DNA of 64,000 nt. Origin: Chloracidobacterium sp. (GTDB lineage Bacteria; Acidobacteriota; Blastocatellia; Pyrinomonadales; Pyrinomonadaceae). The translations under genes were made by a program, and so were the position numbers. Where the stretch lies: NCBI GenBank assembly GCA_016712045.1, contig JADJRV010000002.1, forward strand, positions 1 to 64,000, in the 5' to 3' direction. This document shows positions 47,919 through 56,796 of this stretch, one piece after another. Below the pieces are notes generated by a model that ran no database searches, had not been told where the DNA came from, and saw only the letters and a list, made by a program, of their open reading frames with translations. Each line of letters opens with the position of its first letter. Positions within the stretch are counted from its first letter, which is position 1.

Positions 47919-48762
47919 GGATAATGCGTCATTTGACGATGAACAAACTTTAGCAGATTCGCCGCTTTATTGGCGAGAGCGTGACGGCGTAAAGGTGCTC
48001 GTGTGCAAGCCGCTGGAGGACGCAGGGTTTGCGAACGGTTTCTCAACGCGTGTCGGCGGTGTGTCTCCGTTTCCCGAAAACGACTTAAATCTTGCGGGGT
48101 TTAATGAGGATGCGGCAGAGAACATCTTTGAGAATCGCCGCCGGTTTTTGAATGTGTTTGACGGCGATTTTCGCCTCGCGACCGTCTGGCAGATACACGG
48201 CGACACGGTCAAGATCCTTGAGTCGTATGAAGACATTGGAGAGTCAGACGACCACGCCGATGCTGTTTTATCAGATCTGGATGGCATTTTGGCTGGTGCA
48301 AAAACCGCCGATTGTGTGCCAGTCTTGATCGGTGATCCGGCAACTGGAGCCTACGCGGCGATCCATGCAGGTTGGCGCGGAACGGTTGCATCGATAGTGC
48401 AAAAGACCGTGTCAAAGATGACTGAGCTTTATGGCAGTGATCCGGCGAACCTGATCGCGGCGATCGGTCCTGCGGCGAGTTTTTGTAATTATGAGATCGG
48501 CGAGGACGTGATGAGTGCCTTTGCTGAGAATTTTGCAGGAAGCGTGAAATACTTTACACCGACGCGTGATGGCCACGCCCGGGTCAATCTGCACCTCGCC
48601 AATCGCGACCAATTGATCGCTGTAGGTCTGTCTGACGCTAATATACACGCCGCTCCATACTGTACGATGGAGCGGCCCGACCTATTTTTTTCTTATCGTC
48701 TGGAAAAACAAAAACTCGGCAAGACCGGCAGATTACTCTCCGTGATCGGCCGACGAAGCTAG
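47917..48762 (+). CDS. pgeF: Peptidoglycan editing factor PgeF (YfiH/laccase-domain family)
   Basis: A copper/zinc-dependent multi-activity enzyme of the DUF152 family, shown elsewhere to remove wrong amino acids from peptidoglycan precursors. Motifs seen are VWQIHGDTV (His), GAKTADCVPVLI (Cys), AAIHAGWRGTV (His) and GPAASFCNYEIG. The start at 47917 (MDNASFDDEQ) is chosen because it abuts acpS; 47893 is also in frame but lies inside acpS. The protein is 281 residues. The stop overlaps the DsbD-like gene by 4 nt. Confidence 0.93.
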   Translation: MDNASFDDEQTLADSPLYWRERDGVKVLVCKPLEDAGFANGFSTRVGGVSPFPENDLNLAGFNEDAAENIFENRRRFLNVFDGDFRLATVWQIHGDTVKILESYEDIGESDDHADAVLSDLDGILAGAKTADCVPVLIGDPATGAYAAIHAGWRGTVASIVQKTVSKMTELYGSDPANLIAAIGPAASFCNYEIGEDVMSAFAENFAGSVKYFTPTRDGHARVNLHLANRDQLIAVGLSDANIHAAPYCTMERPDLFFSYRLEKQKLGKTGRLLSVIGRRS

Positions 48763-49238
48763 TTAACCGTGGCTGTAAGCGTTATCTGTTTGGTCTTTGG
48801 TGCGTAGCAAACCTCGTTGGTACAGGCCTGGTAACGGACAGAGACGTTGACCTTGATCGTGCGGCCGCGAAATGTCGCGGGAACGGTCACATTAAAGCCA
48901 AATCGAACACGTCCTTCGTAGACATTCAAAGGCTTTTCCGAAAATTCAAATTTTCGGTTAGTGCCCCGAGGATAGCTGACAGCACTGACTTTCGCGTCTT
49001 TTGACGAAACGCGGACGGTCGTCGGGATGGCGTATTCGCCGCCGGGACGGCTCGAATTTGTATGTAGCCCGCCGGGGATGTTCAACGTCACGGTCGCACG
49101 TGCGGCGGTGCCGCGGGTAACCGTACCGTTAGCGATCGAACCGCTTACGCTGACGTTCTGAGCATTGACATTTGAAACATAGCCAGCCACTACTATGGCG
49201 ACGGTAAAGAAACCCATTCGCAACACTTTTTGAATCAT
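48759..49238 (-). CDS. Secreted stand-alone DsbD-alpha-like domain
   Basis: Has a signal peptide (ending NVNAQ) and about 130 mature residues. It resembles the N-terminal periplasmic domain of DsbD: IPGGLHTNSSRP near the start, and the Cys pair in VRYQACTNEVCYAPKTKQ (E. coli DsbD has YQGC...CYPPETK). The membrane and thioredoxin parts of DsbD are absent, so it would need a partner to be recharged, or it may only bind a thiol substrate. The protein is 159 residues. It is 47 nt downstream of the membrane protein at 49285, on the same strand. Confidence 0.82.
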   Translation of the reverse strand: MIQKVLRMGFFTVAIVVAGYVSNVNAQNVSVSGSIANGTVTRGTAARATVTLNIPGGLHTNSSRPGGEYAIPTTVRVSSKDAKVSAVSYPRGTNRKFEFSEKPLNVYEGRVRFGFNVTVPATFRGRTIKVNVSVRYQACTNEVCYAPKTKQITLTATVN

Positions 49239-49284
49239 AAAATCTGTCCTTATCCGTAAAATTCCAATCGGAGAAATAATTATT

Positions 49285-49803
49285 CTATTTTAGCTCAAAA
49301 CTGTTAGCAAACGCTTCGATTTTACGCGCAAACTCGTCCGAAGTTTCAGCCAGCCGTATCGACTCAAGCGTAAAAACTCGCGAATCCTTTACCGCAATCT
49401 TATAAATTACGCATAGATCGTGGCCGTTTTCATCGCGTTTTGCCTCGATCAAACGGTATCGAGTCGGGCCGACGATCTCAGTTACATCGTCGATGACCTC
49501 ATCGCCTTCGTCCGAAAGTCCGCCAATGATCTGATCGATCCCTGCACTATCCGTAATTGTCAGTCGTACTCGCCCCTGGCGAATGTCTGTCGCAACGGCC
49601 CCCAATTCCTTTGAATACGCCTCAAACGTATATTGTGGATCGCCGTTTAGGTTATGCAAAAATCCTTCCGGCTTTTGGATGACAAAATCGTCAGTTTCGA
49701 TGGTCTCAGCATCAAACGCCGCCGCCGCGATACGTTTGATCCGCGTCGATGCCCAGACCATCAGCGCGACGATTATCAATCCGGGGATGAGTATTGCCAA
49801 CAT
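49285..49803 (-). CDS. Membrane-anchored protein of unknown function
   Basis: An N-terminal membrane segment (LAILIPGLIIVALMVWAS) is followed by a basic stop-transfer and about 145 residues of alpha/beta composition (PQYTFEAYSKELGAV, TRYRLIEAKRDENGHDL, YKIAVKDSRVFTLESI). I recognise no family. The gene starts 7 nt past the rlmN stop, so it is probably co-transcribed with it. It may be inner-membrane attached with the body in the cytoplasm or periplasm; orientation cannot be settled from sequence. Confidence 0.75.
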   Translation of the reverse strand: MLAILIPGLIIVALMVWASTRIKRIAAAAFDAETIETDDFVIQKPEGFLHNLNGDPQYTFEAYSKELGAVATDIRQGRVRLTITDSAGIDQIIGGLSDEGDEVIDDVTEIVGPTRYRLIEAKRDENGHDLCVIYKIAVKDSRVFTLESIRLAETSDEFARKIEAFANSFELK

Positions 49804-49809
49804 AAAATA

Positions 49810-50895
49810 TTAAGCTACGATCTGGACTAGGCTTGGCGAATCTTTTGCTGCGAGTTGTCCGCAAGCGGCATAAATATCGCGGCCACGCGGGCTGCGGACG
49901 TATGCCGACACGCCCCGCGATTCGAGCACGGCTTTGAATCTGGCGACGCGTTCCTCCGACGAGGTGCTGTAATCAAGCTGTTCGGCACCGTTGTGCGGGA
50001 TGAGATTGACCTTTACCCGGCGGAGTTGATAGCGTTCGAGCAGGCCGGCCAGATCGTTGGCGTCGCGATCCGAATCATTGACGCCGCCGAGCATCACATA
50101 CTCAAACGTAAATCGTTCGCCGCGTCTTAATGACGCCTCAAATTCCTTTGCGGCGGACATCAGTTCGCCTAAATTCCAACGCTTGTTGATCGGCATCAAC
50201 CGGTCGCGAAGCTCGTCCGACGCCGACGAAAGCGATATCGCCATATGCGGCCGGTCCTCAATATTCGCGAGGTCGTAAATACGCGGCACGATACCGGCAG
50301 TCGAGACGGTCACGCGGTTTGGCACGATAAACAGGCCGTCCTCGTCCGCCATGATCCGCAAGGCGGAGATAAGATTTTCAAAGTTAAGAAACGGCTCACC
50401 GGCACCCATTCCGACCAAGTTAGTGCCATGCGGCGTTTCTACTCCGACGCCGTAGACGTCATTGAGCACAATAATTATCTGCTCGACGATCTCGCCGACG
50501 GTCAAATTGCGGAGCAGGCCAAGCTTTGCCGTCAGACAAAAATCGCACTTTAGCGGGCAGCCGGATTGCGACGAAAAACAGATCGTATCGCGTCCCTCGG
50601 ACGGGATAAAGACCGTCTCGACGGGGTTGCCGTCGGTCGTTTTCATCAGATACCGCCGCGTGCCGTCGGTGGAGACATATTTAGATTCGACGTTGAGCCG
50701 CGAAATAATAGCAGATTCCTCCAACCGGGCACGGAACTTTTTTGGCAGATCCGTGATCTCATCAAAAGACCGCAGCCGCCGCTCATGCACCGCCTTAAAG
50801 ACCTGTGTCGCACGATATTTTGGCTCACCAAAACCGGCGGCCAGTTCCTCAAGCTCCGCCCGCGACAACCCCGCGATATGTATCTTTTCAGTCAC
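49810..50895 (-). CDS. rlmN: Dual-specificity RNA methyltransferase RlmN
   Basis: A radical-SAM enzyme that methylates C2 of A2503 in 23S rRNA and A37 in some tRNAs. The cluster motif is SGCPLKCDFCLTAKLG (CxxxCxxC). Other conserved blocks are YRATQVFKAVHERRL, LVGMGAGEPFLNFEN, RVTVSTAGIVP and VNLIPHNGAEQLDYS. The C-terminal Cys of YAACGQLA is the catalytic partner. The protein is 361 residues. The start is the ATG at 50895. Confidence 0.97.
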   Translation of the reverse strand: MTEKIHIAGLSRAELEELAAGFGEPKYRATQVFKAVHERRLRSFDEITDLPKKFRARLEESAIISRLNVESKYVSTDGTRRYLMKTTDGNPVETVFIPSEGRDTICFSSQSGCPLKCDFCLTAKLGLLRNLTVGEIVEQIIIVLNDVYGVGVETPHGTNLVGMGAGEPFLNFENLISALRIMADEDGLFIVPNRVTVSTAGIVPRIYDLANIEDRPHMAISLSSASDELRDRLMPINKRWNLGELMSAAKEFEASLRRGERFTFEYVMLGGVNDSDRDANDLAGLLERYQLRRVKVNLIPHNGAEQLDYSTSSEERVARFKAVLESRGVSAYVRSPRGRDIYAACGQLAAKDSPSLVQIVA

Positions 50896-50973
50896 ACATC
50901 CATTTTACCGTAATTGACGAATATCTGCTTATTGAGGGTATGAACGTCCGGTTTTGGTAGACTTAGAAAAACG

Positions 50974-51435
50974 ATGGCTGAATATATTTTTAGGACTGTT
51001 CAAGAAATCAATTTGCCGCGAGAAAAAGTGTTTGAATTCTTTTCAAACGCCGAAAATCTTGAGCGGATCACGCCGCCTGAGCTTGGGTTTAACATCATCA
51101 CGCCGCTGCCTATCGATATAAAAAAGGGAACGCTTATCGACTACAAACTCTCGCTACACGGCGTTCCGATTAAATGGCGGACTGAGATCACGCATTGGGA
51201 GCCGCCCTTCGAATTTATCGATATGCAGCTACGCGGTCCTTATAAACAGTGGATACATCTTCACCGATTTACCGAACCGGAGCCGGGGAAAACGCTGATG
51301 GAGGACGAGGTACGATACCGTTTACCATTTGAACCCATTGGCGACATAGGAAACTTTATGGTCGGCGGTAAGATAAAAAAGATATTTGATTATCGGCGAA
51401 AGGCGGTGGAAGAGTATTTTTCGATAGGGGCCTAA
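50974..51435 (+). CDS. SRPBCC/START-like ligand-binding protein
   Basis: A protein of 153 residues with the helix-grip pattern: an N-terminal strand IFRTVQEINLPREKVFEFF, a short helix NAENLERITPPELGF, and then strands to a long C-terminal helix (IFDYRRKAVEEYF). This is the CDP-sugar/polyketide-cyclase-like clade found in many bacteria, usually of unknown ligand. No membrane segment or signal is seen. The stop shares 4 nt with that of the MtnB-like gene on the other strand. Confidence 0.88.
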   Translation: MAEYIFRTVQEINLPREKVFEFFSNAENLERITPPELGFNIITPLPIDIKKGTLIDYKLSLHGVPIKWRTEITHWEPPFEFIDMQLRGPYKQWIHLHRFTEPEPGKTLMEDEVRYRLPFEPIGDIGNFMVGGKIKKIFDYRRKAVEEYFSIGA

Positions 51436-52052
51436 GACGTACGTGCGGTGGCCTCAAAGAGAAACTCGAGTATCTCGATGTTTCGACGGGCCTGCTCGAC
51501 CGTTTCACCCCAAGAGAACAGGCCGTGGCGGCGAATATAGATTCCGTTGATAGCGGGGTTTTCGAGCAGGACGTTAGAAACTACGTGCGACAGGGCAAGT
51601 TGGTCCTGCGAATTTTCGACTATAGGCACGCGTTCGCTATGCTCGTGGCTCTCGACTCCCGGTAGGCCTTTCAGCACCTCATAGCCCTGTAAGTTGATCG
51701 ATCCGTCAACAAAATACTTGTCCGAAAGTATCACGCCAGCAACCGTCTGCGAATACAAAATACAGCGGGCACGCGGCCGCAGACGGTAGATCGATAGGTG
51801 CAGCAGTGTCTCATCCGACGGCCGCCCAAACCCCTGCAATATCTCGGCGTCATCATCAAGCTCAAGAAAATTGGTCTCGTCGAGCGTACCTTTTTCGTTG
51901 CCAGCCGCTGTGATGCAGAGACGCATAGGCTTGCGGGCGAGCAGTACCGAATAGTTGCCGCTTGCCCCGCGCGACCAGCCGCGGCGATAAAATTCGCGTC
52001 CGGCCTCGGTCAGCTCTTGGGTCGGGCTAAGTGGCGGGGAGTCGTTTGGCAT
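51432..52052 (-). CDS. MtnB-like class II aldolase-fold protein lacking the HxH metal motif
   Basis: Resembles methylthioribulose-1-phosphate dehydratase of the methionine salvage pathway: WSRGASGNYSVLL, the acid SDETLLHLSIY, HEHSERVPIVENSQD, and IYIRRHGLFSWGETVEQA near the end. The strand that normally reads HTHS (two zinc ligands) here reads CILYSQTVAGVIL, with Tyr and Gln in place of both His. The nucleotides (TAT TCG CAG) show real substitutions, not a frameshift. The third His (RRHG) is kept. Either metal binding is altered or lost, or the protein has another role. The protein is 206 residues. It starts 2 nt from the stop of acs and is probably in its operon. Confidence 0.75.
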   Translation of the reverse strand: MPNDSPPLSPTQELTEAGREFYRRGWSRGASGNYSVLLARKPMRLCITAAGNEKGTLDETNFLELDDDAEILQGFGRPSDETLLHLSIYRLRPRARCILYSQTVAGVILSDKYFVDGSINLQGYEVLKGLPGVESHEHSERVPIVENSQDQLALSHVVSNVLLENPAINGIYIRRHGLFSWGETVEQARRNIEILEFLFEATARTS

Positions 52053-52054
52053 GT

Positions 52055-54007
52055 CTATTCCTCGTCTTCGCGGAGTTTTTCGAGCACCGAAAGATCTTCG
52101 AGTGTGGTCACGTCACCGGCTACGCTGCCGCTCGTTGCCAACTCTCGCAGAAGACGGCGCATGATCTTGCCCGAGCGGGTCTTTGGCAGCATGTCGGTAA
52201 AGCGAATGTCGTCGGGCTTGGCGAGGGCACCGATCTCATGGGCGACGTGTTTGCGCAAGATCTCTTTGAGTTCGTCGTCGCCTTTGCGGCCGCCTTCGAG
52301 AGTGACAAAGGCGGAGATGGCCTGGCCTTTGATCTCGTCGGGGCGGCCGACGACAGCGGCTTCGGCGACGGCTTCGTGGCTTACAAGGGCCGACTCGATC
52401 TCGGCAGTACCGAGACGATGGCCGCTGACATTTATAACGTCATCGACGCGGCCCATGATCCAAAAATATCCACGGCTATCGCGTCGGGCACCGTCACCTG
52501 CAAAATAAAACCCCGGTATCTCAGACCAATAAGCCTGCTTATAACGCTCGTCGTCGCCCCACAATGTACGGAGCATCGACGGCCAAGGATGCGTAGCGAC
52601 GAGGTAGCCCCCTTCGTTATCGCCGACGGGTTTTCCGGCTTTTGTGACGACATCAAGCATGATGCCGGGTATGGGCCGCGTCGCGGTTCCGGGCACTGTC
52701 GGAGTCGCTCCGGGCAGCGGCGAGATCATTGCCGAGCCGGTCTCGGTTTGCCACCAGGTGTCGACGATAGGGCATTTTCCCTTGCCGATGACCTCGTGAT
52801 ACCACATCCACGCCTCAGGGTTTATCGGCTCACCGACCGTTCCTAAAAGACGCAAACTCGACAGGTCGTGTTTTAGCGGATATTGCTCACCCCATTTGAT
52901 AAACGCACGGATCGCGGTCGGAGCGGTGTAAAAGATGGTGATCTTGTGCCGTTCGATGATGTCCCAAAAGCGGTCGAAATCGGGATGGTTCGGCGCGCCT
53001 TCGTACATGAAGACGGTCGCGCCATTGGCGAGCGGGCCGTAGACGACATAGCTGTGGCCGGTGACCCAGCCGATGTCGGCGGTGCACCAATAGATGTCGT
53101 CGTCCTTGAGGTCGAAAACGAGCTTGGCCGTGTATGCGGTCTGCGTCAGATAACCGCCGGTCGTGTGGAGGATGCCCTTCGGCTTGCCGGTCGTGCCCGA
53201 GGTGTAGAGGATGAAGAGCGGATGTTCGCTGTCGAGTTCCTCGGCGGGGCAATCGGCGCCGACGGTTTTGGTCAGCTCGTGCCACCAATGGTCGCGGCCG
53301 GGCGTCATTGAGACCTTGGAATTTGTCCGTTGAAAGACGACGACATTCTCAACGCCCGGGCATCCGACGACGGCTTCATCAACGATGTCCTTGAGCCTGA
53401 CCTCAGATCCGCGGCGGAAACCGCCGTCGGCGGTCACGATCAGCTTGCAGCCGCAATCATTAACGCGGTCACGGATAGCATCGGCCGAAAATCCGCCGAA
53501 AATAACGGTGTGCGTTGCACCGATCCGCGCACAGGCGAGCATCGCGACCGACAATGCAGGAATTAGCGGCATATATAGAGCGACGCGGTCGCCGGTCTTT
53601 ACGCCAAGGCTTTTGAGGACGTTTGCGAATCGCGATACCTCTTGATGCAGCTGCAGATAAGTGATCGTTTTGATCTCGCCCGTTTCGCCTTCCCAGATGA
53701 TCGCTGCCTTGTTTTTTCTCGAGGTCGTCAGATGGCGATCAAGACAGTTGTACGAAATATTGATCTTGCCGCCGACAAACCATTTGGCGTGCGGCAGATT
53801 CCACTCGAGCACAGTGTCCCATTTTTTGAACCAATCAAGGCTTTCGGCCTGTTTTGCCCAAAATGCCGGAACGTCGGCCGCGGCTTCGGCGTAGATCCGC
53901 TCGTATTCTTCAAAGCTGCTGATGTGAGCATTTGCGGCAAAATCAGCGGGTGGCGGGAATATGCGGTCTTCGTTGAGGACGGATTCGATGGCGGTTTGGT
54001 CGGACAT
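52055..54007 (-). CDS. acs: Acetyl-CoA synthetase
   Basis: Activates acetate to acetyl-CoA via acetyl-AMP. Motifs: P-loop FILYTSGTTGKPKG, WWQTETGS, YFAGDGARRDSRGYFWIMGR, and the C-terminal RSGKIMRRLLR with the regulatory, acetylatable Lys. The ATG at 54007 gives the family N-terminus (SVLNEDRIFPPP) and 650 residues; the open frame runs up to 54493, but that part is antisense to the xylG-like gene. It diverges from that transporter gene with 126 nt between. No fuller context for regulation is visible. Confidence 0.97.
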   Translation of the reverse strand: MSDQTAIESVLNEDRIFPPPADFAANAHISSFEEYERIYAEAAADVPAFWAKQAESLDWFKKWDTVLEWNLPHAKWFVGGKINISYNCLDRHLTTSRKNKAAIIWEGETGEIKTITYLQLHQEVSRFANVLKSLGVKTGDRVALYMPLIPALSVAMLACARIGATHTVIFGGFSADAIRDRVNDCGCKLIVTADGGFRRGSEVRLKDIVDEAVVGCPGVENVVVFQRTNSKVSMTPGRDHWWHELTKTVGADCPAEELDSEHPLFILYTSGTTGKPKGILHTTGGYLTQTAYTAKLVFDLKDDDIYWCTADIGWVTGHSYVVYGPLANGATVFMYEGAPNHPDFDRFWDIIERHKITIFYTAPTAIRAFIKWGEQYPLKHDLSSLRLLGTVGEPINPEAWMWYHEVIGKGKCPIVDTWWQTETGSAMISPLPGATPTVPGTATRPIPGIMLDVVTKAGKPVGDNEGGYLVATHPWPSMLRTLWGDDERYKQAYWSEIPGFYFAGDGARRDSRGYFWIMGRVDDVINVSGHRLGTAEIESALVSHEAVAEAAVVGRPDEIKGQAISAFVTLEGGRKGDDELKEILRKHVAHEIGALAKPDDIRFTDMLPKTRSGKIMRRLLRELATSGSVAGDVTTLEDLSVLEKLREDEE

Positions 54008-54133
54008 ATCTTTCAAGTATAAATTATTGGACAAACGTGCGTAAACATTATGTTTGTGTCGGATAGCGGCCGATTTTGGAATCGACGCGCGAGCGTGTAA
54101 AATCGGCGAAGAAAATCCATCCACATCAAAAAT

Positions 54134-55644
54134 ATGCCGCTGCTCGAAATGCGAAATATCGTCAAGGAATTTCCCGGTGTCCGGGCACTCGACGGCGTCA
54201 GTCTTACTCTCGACACGGGCGAATTTCACTCGCTCGTCGGCGAGAACGGAGCCGGCAAATCCACGCTGATGAAGGTGCTGTCGGGCGTGTACCCCGAGGG
54301 GACATTTACCGGCGAGATCCTTGTAGATGACGCGTCGCGACATTTTCGTGGGATACGCGATTCTGAAAAAGCGGGCATCGCGATCATCTTTCAGGAGCTG
54401 TCGCTCGTTAAGGAATTGACCGTCGGTGAGAATATTTTCCTTGGCCGCGAACCGTCGCGTTTTGGTGTCGTCAATTGGTCGGAGCTGTACCATCGTGCCG
54501 CTAAGCTATTGCAAAACCTCAACTTACCTATCGACCCGCGCGTAAAAGCCGGGAGCCTCGGCATTGGGCAGCAGCAACTCGTCGAGATCGCAAAGGCTTT
54601 GTCGCAGGACGCGAAGATCCTTGTTTTGGACGAACCGACGGCGGCCTTGACCGAATCTGAGGTAGAGACCCTTTTTGGCATTCTCGAAAATCTGCGTAAA
54701 CGTGGCGTTGGTATGATCTACATATCGCACAAGCTCGATGAGGTCTTTCGGATGAGCGACCGTGTCACCGTGTTGCGTGACGGTAAAACGGTCGCAACCC
54801 ATGCCGCCTCGGCAACAAATAAAAACGACATTATCGCCGCGATGGTCGGCCGCGAGGTCGGCGACATCTTTCCGGTGACGACCCACACGCACGGTGCGAT
54901 GGCTCTGAGCGTCACTGGTCTCACGGCCTATTCGGCTGATATTGCAGATAAAAGCTGGTCGATAGCGTATCGTTCGCCGTGAAAAAAGGCGAGGTTTTGG
55001 GCATTGCGGGGCTGATGGGAGCGGGGCGAAGCGAATTGCTAATGTCGATCTTTGCCGCTTGGCACGGAAAATATGTCCGTGGTATCGAGGTCGATGGCCG
55101 TCCGGTCAAGATAAATTCGCCGTCAGATGCGATCGATAACGGCATTGGTTTTGTTACCGAGGACCGCAAACGTTTTGGCCTGATCCTCGAACAAACGATC
55201 GTCGACAATATGACCCTCGCCGGGCTCAAACGGCTCTCGGGCCGTATTTTCACAAACCGTACAAAAGAGAACCACGCCGTAGCCGGGGCGATGAAGAGCC
55301 TGCGGATCAAGGCAAATTCGCCGCTGACCGTTGCCGGAACACTGTCGGGCGGCAATCAGCAAAAGATCGTTCTAGGCAAATGGCTACTTACAGATCCGTC
55401 GGTGCTATTTCTCGACGAGCCGACACGCGGCATCGATGTCGGGGCAAAACAGGAAATTTACGCCGAGATAAATCGCCTTGCTAAAGAGGGAATGGCGATC
55501 GTGCTTGTCTCGTCGGAGCTGCCCGAGGTGCTCGGCCTTTCGGATCGGATCATCGTTTTGCACGAGGGCAGAGTGACCGGTGAATTTACGCGCGAAGATG
55601 CAACACCCGAAAAAGTAATGGCGGCGGCGACCGGGAATCATTAA
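54134..55644 (+). CDS. Sugar ABC transporter ATP-binding protein, XylG/MglA type, one frameshift
   Basis: Two ABC cassettes in tandem, as in all sugar CUT2 importers. The first has Walker A GENGAGKSTLMKVLSG, the LGIGQQQLVEIAKAL signature and Walker B ILVLDEPTAAL. The second has GLMGAGRSELL, the LSGGNQQKIVLGKWL signature and LFLDEPTRGIDVG. The YPEGTFTGEI segment and the order resemble XylG (xylose). The frame breaks near 54953 where AAAA should be AAAAA, and restoring one A gives ADKKLVDSVSFAVKKGEV. The repaired length is about 504 residues. The permease follows 6 nt downstream. A substrate-binding protein gene is not next to it in the window. Confidence 0.93.
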
Positions 55645-55650
55645 ACACAA

Positions 55651-56796
55651 ATGGAAGAAGCGAAAACATCACGAATAAACGCGACGGCTCTGCGTGCGTA
55701 CATTATGCTCGCCGTGCTCGGCCTGATCTGGATATATTTTCATTGGGCGACGCCGGGAAACACGTTTTTGACCGCCCGCAACCTGTCAAATCTGATGACA
55801 CAGATGTCGGTGACCGGCATTATCGCTGTTGGTATGCTGATGGTGATCGTTTCGGGCAATATCGATCTGTCGGTCGGTTCGGTGGTCGGTTTTGCCGGCG
55901 GCATCGCGGCATTTCTGATGACGACGTGGGGATTTGGGCTGCCGGTGGCGATCATTGCGGCGATCTTGGTCGGTGTTGCGGTCGGCGTTTTTCAGGGAGC
56001 GTTAACGGCATATCTCAATATTCCGGCGTTTATCGTGACGCTTGGCGGCCTACTGGCTTGGCGGGGTGCGGTCAAATGGCTGCTTGGCGGCAATACTATA
56101 CCGGTGGCAGATGAGACTTTTAAGGCGATCGGCAATGCAAATATCCCGGCGACCGTCGGTTGGGTGCTGGCCGGGATCGCGGTGCTTGCGGTCATTTACT
56201 CGGCATACCGTCGGGCAAATTCTGTCCAAAAATACGGCCTCGGTGAGGCAAATTATAAGAGCGAGTTGCTAAAAGCCATCATCCCTGCCGGGGCGGTCAT
56301 CGCATTTATCGCCGTGATGAATGCATGGCAAGGTGTACCCGTACCTGTGCTGATAATGATCGCGATTGCCCTGCTCGGAGCCTTTTTGACCAATTCGACC
56401 GTCTTTGGCCGCTATCTCTACGCCATCGGCGGCAACCCCGATGCCGCACGGCTTTCGGGCATAAACGACAAGCGAAACATCCTCAAGGTCTACGCTTTGC
56501 TCGGAGCACTAACCGGCGTCGCTTCGCTAATATTTACCGCCCGCGTCGGCAGCGCCGCACCTGATGCCGGTGTGCTAAAAGAACTCGACGCCATCGCCGC
56601 CTGTGTCATCGGCGGTGCAAGCCTGATGGGCGGACGCGGTACGATCTTTGGAGCGTGCCTGGGCGCTCTTATAATGGCAAGCCTCGACAACGGCATGTCG
56701 CTACTCAACGTCCGCGATTTTATGCAGGACATCATCAAAGGCTCGATCCTAGTCGCGGCTGTCGGGTTGGACATGGTTGGCCGGAGACAGAGTTAG
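55651..56796 (+). CDS. Sugar ABC transporter permease, XylH-like
   Basis: A CUT2-family permease (BPD_transp_2) of 381 residues with about ten membrane segments. Family blocks include GMLMVIVSGNIDLSVGSVVG, AFIVTLGGLLAWRG, YAIGGNPDAARLSGI and CVIGGASLMGGRGTIFGA. The length and order match XylH. It is translated from the same message as the ATPase gene. The stop overlaps the convergent moaA stop by 4 nt. Confidence 0.94.
   Translation: MEEAKTSRINATALRAYIMLAVLGLIWIYFHWATPGNTFLTARNLSNLMTQMSVTGIIAVGMLMVIVSGNIDLSVGSVVGFAGGIAAFLMTTWGFGLPVAIIAAILVGVAVGVFQGALTAYLNIPAFIVTLGGLLAWRGAVKWLLGGNTIPVADETFKAIGNANIPATVGWVLAGIAVLAVIYSAYRRANSVQKYGLGEANYKSELLKAIIPAGAVIAFIAVMNAWQGVPVPVLIMIAIALLGAFLTNSTVFGRYLYAIGGNPDAARLSGINDKRNILKVYALLGALTGVASLIFTARVGSAAPDAGVLKELDAIAACVIGGASLMGGRGTIFGACLGALIMASLDNGMSLLNVRDFMQDIIKGSILVAAVGLDMVGRRQS

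Noticed and set aside
54008..54493. A long N-terminal extension of acs
   Set aside because: It is antisense to the first ABC cassette of the xylG-like gene, and the family N-terminus begins at the ATG at 54007.
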